Below, one piece after another: positions 5,963-9,974 of a stretch of 9,974 nt of DNA. The position numbers and the translations under genes were made by a program. The notes beneath the pieces are model-generated. The model was not told the origin of the DNA. It was given only the letters and a program-made list of their open reading frames with translations, and searched no databases. The stretch spans positions 1 to 9,974 of the forward strand of contig WRKD01000152.1 of assembly GCA_009778255.1 (NCBI GenBank), written 5' to 3'. Each line of letters begins with the position of its first letter. Positions within the stretch are counted from its first letter, which is position 1. The stretch comes from Bacillota bacterium (GTDB lineage Bacteria; Bacillota; Dehalobacteriia; UBA4068).

Positions 5963-6502
5963 ATGTCCCGTATCGGTAAAATGCCCATTTTGCTACCTGC
6001 CGGCGTGGAGGTAAAAATAGAAGGCTGCACGGTAGAGGTAAATGGGCCCAAGGGCGTGTTGAAAAGGGAGTTTCCCCCTAGTATAGATATTCAAGTAGAA
6101 GATGGGTCATTAATAGTGAGGCGCGGCAGCGATGTGCCAAAAGAGCGTTCACTGCATGGCTTAACGCGTGCTTTATTGGCCAATATGGTAACCGGCGTAA
6201 CCGTAGGTTTTGAAAAACGCTTACTTCTTACAGGGGTGGGTTACCGCGCGGCTATAAATGGCGCAAAACTTGCCTTAACTGTTGGCAAATCTCATCCGGT
6301 GGAATTAGATCCCGGCGCCGATTTAAAAGTCGAGACGCCACAGCCTAATACTATCATTGTTTCCGGCATCGATAAAGAACGCGTTGGCGCTTTTGCCGCA
6401 AATGTACGTTCTATGCGTCCACCGGAGCCTTATAAAGGTAAAGGCATTCGCTATGCCAACGAAGTTATCAAACGTAAAGCCGGAAAAGCCGGCGCTAAAT
6501 AG
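5963..6502 (+). CDS. rplF: 50S ribosomal protein L6
   Basis: L6 binds 23S rRNA near the sarcin-ricin loop, close to the factor-binding site, and is made of two similar alpha-beta domains. The 179-residue product is the usual size. It begins MSRIGKMPILLPAGVEVKIE and has VEVNGPKGVLKREF (24-37). The hinge LTGVGYRAAINGAKLALTVG (89-108) is typical. The C-terminal signature PEPYKGKGIRYANEVIKRKA runs 154-173. CAGGAGGTGAT (5949-5959), an almost perfect Shine-Dalgarno site, precedes the ATG. It ends with two in-frame stops, TAG TAG (6500-6505). The flanking gaps on both sides (102 and 135 bp) are the largest in the window. Confidence 0.98.
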   Translation: MSRIGKMPILLPAGVEVKIEGCTVEVNGPKGVLKREFPPSIDIQVEDGSLIVRRGSDVPKERSLHGLTRALLANMVTGVTVGFEKRLLLTGVGYRAAINGAKLALTVGKSHPVELDPGADLKVETPQPNTIIVSGIDKERVGAFAANVRSMRPPEPYKGKGIRYANEVIKRKAGKAGAK

Positions 6503-6637
6503 TAGCTTTTGGTCATAGTTTACTTTCAGAGTTTTATGTTAAGGCAAAGATAATGCTGCAAATGCAATATCTGCGTCGAGAAAAAGCCGCTATGAAGGAA
6601 GGATATAATCTTCCGGAGCGGTGAAAGGATGATAAGT
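6503..6637 (+). other. rplF-rplR intergenic gap, no confirmed gene
   Basis: This 135-bp stretch is unusually long for this junction. It holds a 23-codon open frame from ATG 6553 to TGA 6624 with only a weak AAGG upstream. It also has a short hairpin, GGAAG (6597-6601) against CTTCC (6610-6614), and a TATAAT hexamer (6604-6609) within the hairpin loop but no matching -35 box. The right end carries the rplR ribosome binding site. I see no convincing promoter, terminator or known RNA. Confidence 0.4.
6624..6633 (+). promoter_or_regulatory. Ribosome binding site deciding the rplR start
   Basis: AAAGGATGAT resembles the consensus AAAGGAGGTGAT, with GGA about 8 nt before the ATG at 6638. The alternative ATG at 6629 lies within this site and has only GGAG (6615-6618) about 10 nt upstream. 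This favours 6638. Confidence 0.55.
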
Positions 6638-7000
6638 ATGTATAAGAAGATAGACCGTAAGGCTATCCGCGCCAAAAAACATTACCGGGTGCGCCGTTAT
6701 ATTTCCGGTACGGAAAATAGACCGCGGCTGGCGGTATACCGCAGTAATAAGCATATTTTTGCGCAATTGATAGATGATGTGGCCGCTGTTACATTAGCCA
6801 GCGCTTGTTCGCAAGACGCCCCTTTCAAAGGGGAGAGCGGAGGCAACAAAGAGGCAGCTAAAAAGGTGGGGCGGCTGTTAGCGGAACGCGCCATAGCTAA
6901 AGGGCTTAAGCAGGTGGTATTTGACCGCGGCGGCCTTGTTTACCACGGCCGGGTAGCGGCTTTGGCTGAGGGCGCCCGCGAGGGCGGCCTGGAATTTTAG
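6638..7000 (+). CDS. rplR: 50S ribosomal protein L18
   Basis: L18 binds 5S rRNA and, with L5, anchors it in the central protuberance. From ATG 6638 the product is 120 residues, the same length as B. subtilis L18. An in-frame ATG at 6629 would add MIS and cannot be excluded. The basic N-terminal tail (MYKKIDRKAIRAKKHYRVRR) leads into ISGTENRPRLAVYRSNKHIF (22-41), then AQLIDDVAAVTLASACSQD (42-60). The C-terminal signature VVFDRGGLVYHGRVAALAEG (93-112) ends in AREGGLEF. rpsE follows after 20 bp. The sequence is ordinary; only the long leader gap before it is unusual. Confidence 0.96.
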   Translation: MYKKIDRKAIRAKKHYRVRRYISGTENRPRLAVYRSNKHIFAQLIDDVAAVTLASACSQDAPFKGESGGNKEAAKKVGRLLAERAIAKGLKQVVFDRGGLVYHGRVAALAEGAREGGLEF

Positions 7001-7020
7001 GCGAAGGAGGTTAAGCGAAT

Positions 7021-7560
7021 ATGGCCAGAGATTTTTCCAGAAACAGAGAAAGAGACAGAGATCGCGACCGTGAAAAAGAACCGCCGGAATTTCAGGAGCG
7101 TGTGGTGTTCATTAATCGCGTTGCTAAGGTGGTAAAAGGCGGCCGCCGCTTCAGTTTTAGTGCCCTGGTAGTTGTGGGCGATGGCAAAGGCCGTGTCGGC
7201 ATGGGTATGGGTAAAGCCGCAGAAGTACCGGAAGCCATTCGTAAAGGTGTGGAGGATGCAAAAAAACACTTAATAAATGTGCCTTTACTTAATTCCACAA
7301 CCCCTCATGAGGTTATTGGCGTTTTTGGCGCTGGTAAAGTGCTGATCAAGCCAGCTGCAGAAGGTACTGGTGTTATAGCCGGCGGCCCGGTACGTGCGGT
7401 ACTTGAATTAGCCGGCATCAAGAATATATTAACCAAATCCCTGGGCTCCAACACCGCTGTAAACATGGTACGAGCCACCATAGAAGGTTTGAAATCCTTG
7501 AAAACGGTGGAAGAAGTAGCCAGATTACGCGGAAAAAGCCCCGAAGAGATTATGGGTTAG
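7021..7560 (+). CDS. rpsE: 30S ribosomal protein S5 with Arg-Asp repeat N-terminus
   Basis: S5 lies at the mRNA entry site and contributes to decoding fidelity; spectinomycin resistance maps to its N-terminal loop. The product is 179 residues, about 13 longer than the 166-residue B. subtilis form. The extra length is at the N-terminus, where residues 3-20 are charged (RDFSRNRERDRDRDREKE). The S5 domain starts around FQERVVFINRVAKVVKGGRR (24-43). The loop VVKGGRR (37-43) corresponds to the spectinomycin region and is intact. Further motifs are VVGDGKGRVGMGMGKAAEVP (51-70) and EGTGVIAGGPVRAVLELAGI (114-133). The protein ends RLRGKSPEEIMG. GAAGGAGG (7003-7010) supports the ATG at 7021, so the charged leader is probably translated. 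rpmD starts 9 bp downstream. Confidence 0.97.
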   Translation: MARDFSRNRERDRDRDREKEPPEFQERVVFINRVAKVVKGGRRFSFSALVVVGDGKGRVGMGMGKAAEVPEAIRKGVEDAKKHLINVPLLNSTTPHEVIGVFGAGKVLIKPAAEGTGVIAGGPVRAVLELAGIKNILTKSLGSNTAVNMVRATIEGLKSLKTVEEVARLRGKSPEEIMG

Positions 7561-7569
7561 GAGGGGCTA

Positions 7570-8193
7570 ATGGCTAAGATAAAAATAACTTTAAAAAAGA
7601 GCCCTATAGGCTATAATAAAAAGCAGCGAGCCACCGCTGAATCCCTGGGATTAAGAAAGATGCAAGCTACCGTTATACAAGAAAATACGGCAGATATTAT
7701 GGGTAAAATAAATTCTATTGCGCATTTAGTCAAATGGGAACCTTATGTAGAAGAGAGTTTACCGCTGGCGGCTAAAGATACGGTAGAAACAGCAGAAAAA
7801 GCAGAGGAAGCTAGCCAAAAAAAGCTGCGAGATTTGGAAGCTGTTGAAGAAACTGTACAGCAGACTAAAAAAGCGGATGAAATTGCCGAAAAAGAAGCAC
7901 CCAAGCGTACCCCCAAAAAAAAGTTGCCGGCGGAAACATTTAATGAAGAGCTTACTGCCAAAAGTGAGCCGCTTGAAGATAGCCCCAAGCCTGTAACAAA
8001 TGATAATGCTCTGGAGGAGGCTACTACAGAGAGCAAAAGCTCTGATACAGTAGCTGTTAAGCGTACACCGGGAAGAGCCAAGCACAAAGGAGCAGGATCG
8101 GTAGCGGATATGGTAGCCGGGGCGCTAAATGATGATCTTAAGCGGGTGGCGGAAATAGAAGTAGAGGCAGTTTCCCCCGAAAAGCAGGAATAG
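7570..8193 (+). CDS. rpmD: 50S ribosomal protein L30 with long charged C-terminal tail
   Basis: Residues 1-60 are a complete L30: MAKIKITLKKSPIGYNKKQR, then ATAESLGLRKMQATVIQENT and ADIMGKINSIAHLVKWEPYV. L30 is a small 23S rRNA-binding protein of the large subunit, normally about 60 residues. Here the frame continues to 207 residues. The extra 147 (nt 7750-8190) are rich in Glu, Lys, Ala, Thr and Ser, with no Cys and little aromatic content. Residues 65-110 look helical and acidic. Two basic patches start with the same KRTP (112-115 KRTPKKK, 164-167 KRTPGRAKHK), separated by an acidic Ser/Thr-rich stretch. A short amphipathic helix, SVADMVAGALNDDLKRVAEI (177-196), lies near the end. The tail resembles no domain I recognise and is probably disordered. 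GGAGG (7560-7564) overlaps the rpsE stop. The L30 call is secure; the tail's function is unknown. Confidence 0.93.
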   Translation: MAKIKITLKKSPIGYNKKQRATAESLGLRKMQATVIQENTADIMGKINSIAHLVKWEPYVEESLPLAAKDTVETAEKAEEASQKKLRDLEAVEETVQQTKKADEIAEKEAPKRTPKKKLPAETFNEELTAKSEPLEDSPKPVTNDNALEEATTESKSSDTVAVKRTPGRAKHKGAGSVADMVAGALNDDLKRVAEIEVEAVSPEKQE

Positions 8194-8206
8194 GAGGTTA
8201 AGAGTT

Positions 8207-8644
8207 ATGAAGCTACATGAATTAGCGCCGGCGCCCGGCAGCTCGAAAAAAGCTCGCCGTATAGGCCGCGGAATCGGTTCCGGTAGCGGAAAAACTTCCG
8301 GGCGCGGCCATAAAGGCCAAAAATCGCGTTCCGGCGGCGGTGTACGCCCCGGCTTTGAAGGTGGGCAAATGCCGCTTTCGCGCCGTATACCTAAACGCGG
8401 TTTCACCAATATTTGGGCTAAGAAAGTTGTGAATGTTGATCTGGGCGCTTTGGAACGCTTTGCCGACGGCACAGAGATTACTGCTGAAGTATTGCTTGAA
8501 GCAGGCCTGATAAAGAAAGAAAAGGACGCTGTGAAAATATTGAATAATGGCGACCTTACAAAAAAACTGACCGTAAAGGTAGCGGCGAGCAAATCTGCCG
8601 CCGAAAAAATCACCGCTGCGGGCGGAAGGGTAGAGGTGGTTTAA
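8207..8644 (+). CDS. rplO: 50S ribosomal protein L15
   Basis: L15 is a late-assembly large-subunit protein whose glycine- and arginine-rich N-terminal arm threads into 23S rRNA. The 145-residue product is the normal length. It begins MKLHELAPAPGSSKKARRIG, then GRGIGSGSGKTSGRGHKGQK (20-39) and SRSGGGVRPGFEGGQMPLSR (40-59), the diagnostic arm. RIPKRGFTNIW (60-70) follows. The globular part includes LLEAGLIKKEKDAVKILNNG (96-115) and ends in AAGGRVEVV. AGGAGGTTA (8192-8200) overlaps the end of rpmD and supports the ATG. The TAA stop directly abuts the secY GTG with no gap. Confidence 0.98.
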   Translation: MKLHELAPAPGSSKKARRIGRGIGSGSGKTSGRGHKGQKSRSGGGVRPGFEGGQMPLSRRIPKRGFTNIWAKKVVNVDLGALERFADGTEITAEVLLEAGLIKKEKDAVKILNNGDLTKKLTVKVAASKSAAEKITAAGGRVEVV

Positions 8645-9898
8645 GTGATAGAGACATTAATTAATGCCTGGAAGGTACCTGAACTGCGAAAAAAGATGAT
8701 TTTTACTATGTTGATTTTCGCCGTGTTCCGCCTGGGCGCGCATATACCCGTACCGGGTATAGATAAAAATGTTTTGGGCGATATGTTCAGTTCCCAGTTA
8801 TTTGGCTGGGTGGATATTATTTCGGGAGGTTCTTTTAAAAACCTTACAGTATTTGCTATGGGCGTGATCCCCTATATCAATGCCTCCATCATCATACAGC
8901 TTTTAACCATGGTAGTACCATATTTTGAGAAATTGGCTAAAGAAGGTAATGAAGGCCGTAAAAAGATGACTCAGTATACGCGTTATGGCGCAGTGGGTTT
9001 GGGTTTGATGCAAGCTTTGGTTATGTCTTTTTATCTGCGCACCGCTATGCTGAATCCCAATATAGGTTCGGTACTGGTATGCACAGTGACATTAACCGCC
9101 GGAACGGCTTTCTTGATGTGGATGGGTGAATTAATAACCGAGCATGGTATTGGCAACGGTATATCGCTGATAATTTTTGCCGGTATTGCCAGCCGCTTAC
9201 CCGCAGGCGCTATGACAATCGTTTCTTATGTTACAACGGGCGAAGCCAGTATAATAACCGCTCTTTTGGTGCTGGTAGTGGGAGTATTGATGATCACCGG
9301 TGTTGTGGCGGTTCAGGAAGGGCAAAGGCGCATTCCCGTACAATATGCCAAGCGGGTGATCGGCCGTAAAGTATATGGCGGCCAGAGTACTCATATTCCC
9401 ATGAAGATCAATCAAGCCGGCGTTATCCCTATCATTTTCGCCATGGCTATATTGACCTTCCCTTCTATCATTGCGGGCTTTTTCCCCGGCAGTCCTGTAG
9501 CGCTGTGGATCAGCACTGTGTTAAGTTATAGGCACCCTGTCTATATTATTACTTATTCTTTGTTGATATTTCTTTTTACCTATTTTTACACTGCCGCAAC
9601 TTTCAATACTGCGGATGTAGCAGATAATATGCGTAAAAACGGCGGCTTTGTTCCTGGGTTAAGGCCCGGGCGGCCTACGGCGGAGTATTTAGATAAAGTG
9701 CTGAGCCGGCTCACATTTTCCGGCGCTACCTTTCTGACTCTAATAGCATTAATGCCCAGCCTCTTTATGGCGGCCAGCGGTATGAACCTCTACTTTGGAG
9801 GCACCTCTTTACTTATTGCCGTGGGCGTGGCGTTGGATACCATGAAACAAATAGAATCTCACCTTTTGATGCGTCATTATCAGGGCTTTATGAAATAA
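8645..9898 (+). CDS. secY: SecY protein-export channel subunit (GTG start)
   Basis: SecY is the pore-forming subunit of the SecYEG translocon in the cytoplasmic membrane; it passes unfolded preproteins driven by SecA and inserts membrane proteins from ribosomes. The product is 417 residues, slightly shorter than B. subtilis (431). Its hydrophobic segments fit the usual ten membrane helices. Recognisable features are the first helix near 18-36, the plug region around 40-70, and GVIPYINASIIIQLLTMVVP (73-92). GELITEHGIGNGISLIIFAG (161-180) and RRIPVQYAKRVIGRKVYGGQ (228-247) follow. The cytoplasmic loop NTADVADNMRKNGGFVPGLR (321-340) precedes PGRPTAEYLDKVLSRLTF. The GTG start abuts the rplO stop, and AGAGGTGGT (8632-8640) is its binding site. 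This start gives the normal N-terminus, so the gene appears complete. Confidence 0.98.
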   Translation: MIETLINAWKVPELRKKMIFTMLIFAVFRLGAHIPVPGIDKNVLGDMFSSQLFGWVDIISGGSFKNLTVFAMGVIPYINASIIIQLLTMVVPYFEKLAKEGNEGRKKMTQYTRYGAVGLGLMQALVMSFYLRTAMLNPNIGSVLVCTVTLTAGTAFLMWMGELITEHGIGNGISLIIFAGIASRLPAGAMTIVSYVTTGEASIITALLVLVVGVLMITGVVAVQEGQRRIPVQYAKRVIGRKVYGGQSTHIPMKINQAGVIPIIFAMAILTFPSIIAGFFPGSPVALWISTVLSYRHPVYIITYSLLIFLFTYFYTAATFNTADVADNMRKNGGFVPGLRPGRPTAEYLDKVLSRLTFSGATFLTLIALMPSLFMAASGMNLYFGGTSLLIAVGVALDTMKQIESHLLMRHYQGFMK

Positions 9899-9911
9899 GG
9901 GAGAGAAAATT

Positions 9912-9974
9912 ATGCAGTTAGTACTCTTAGGCCCCCCCGGGGCCGGTAAAGGCACACAAGCCGATGCTTTAGTA
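9912..9974 (+). CDS. adk: Adenylate kinase, 3'-truncated by window edge
   Basis: Adenylate kinase converts ATP and AMP to two ADP and balances the adenylate pool in the cytoplasm. Only the first 21 codons are inside the window. They read MQLVLLGPPGAGKGTQADAL plus V, with the P-loop GPPGAGKGT at residues 7-15 and Lys13 as the phosphate-binding lysine. This opening is nearly invariant in bacterial adk, and adk directly after secY is the usual Bacillota order. AAGGGAGAG (9897-9905) overlaps the secY stop and is the likely ribosome binding site. The rest of the gene, including the lid domain, cannot be assessed. Confidence 0.95.
   Translation, partial: MQLVLLGPPGAGKGTQADALV

Noticed and set aside
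6604..6609. TATAAT as an internal promoter -10 box before rplR
   Set aside because: No TTGACA-like hexamer lies 16-18 bp upstream (the bases there are AAAAAG-like), and the hexamer falls inside a small hairpin loop. One hexamer in AT-rich DNA is not enough.
7743..8087. Minus-strand frames opposite the L30 tail as the real gene instead of the tail
   Set aside because: Two overlapping antisense frames here give Ser/Phe/Cys-rich sequence typical of the complement of Glu/Lys/Ala codons. The plus frame is continuous with a secure L30 and ends exactly at the rplO binding site.
8125..8613. 162-codon minus-strand frame opposite rpmD and rplO
   Set aside because: Its serine-, phenylalanine- and proline-rich product mirrors the Lys/Gly/Arg-rich codons of rplO and the Glu/Lys-rich end of rpmD. 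No plausible start context or family was seen.

Overview
This window is a stretch of the bacterial S10-spc ribosomal protein operon, running left to right on the + strand from the middle of rplD to the first 21 codons of adk. The order is rplD (partial), rplW, rplB, rpsS, rplV, rpsC, rplP, rpmC, rpsQ, rplN, rplX, rplE, rpsN, rpsH, rplF, rplR, rpsE, rpmD, rplO, secY, adk (partial). There are 21 protein genes, all on one strand. No RNA gene, insertion sequence, CRISPR array or convincing terminator was seen.

The gene order, the 61-residue zinc-type S14, secY followed by adk, and strong AGGAGG-type Shine-Dalgarno sites before nearly every gene point to a Bacillota member. A Clostridia or Negativicutes relative is most likely. 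This is inferred from family knowledge, not from a search. Six of the 20 visible starts are not ATG: TTG for rplV, and GTG for rpsC, rpsQ, rplN, rpsN and secY.

Positions 1-3900 are the S10 part: L4, L23, L2, S19, L22, S3, L16, L29 and S17. Positions 3933-9898 are the spc part: L14, L24, L5, S14, S8, L6, L18, S5, L30, L15 and the SecY translocon channel. Positions 9912-9974 open adenylate kinase. Most junctions are 0-32 bp or overlap, as expected for one translationally coupled message. There is no visible break at the rpsQ/rplN boundary, where E. coli separates the two operons. Three larger gaps stand out: 1587-1661 (75 bp, weak inverted repeat), 5861-5962 (102 bp, two opposed arrays of 7-bp repeats around a small palindrome) and 6503-6637 (135 bp, no clear content).

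The main oddity is rpmD. L30 is normally about 60 residues, but here the frame runs on to 207 residues with a charged, low-complexity, probably disordered tail. The gene just upstream, rpsE, also has an unusual N-terminus made of Arg-Asp/Arg-Glu repeats. L24 carries two CxxC pairs that look like a zinc ribbon. No wholly new system is evident; the window is core translation and secretion machinery with some lineage-specific embellishments.
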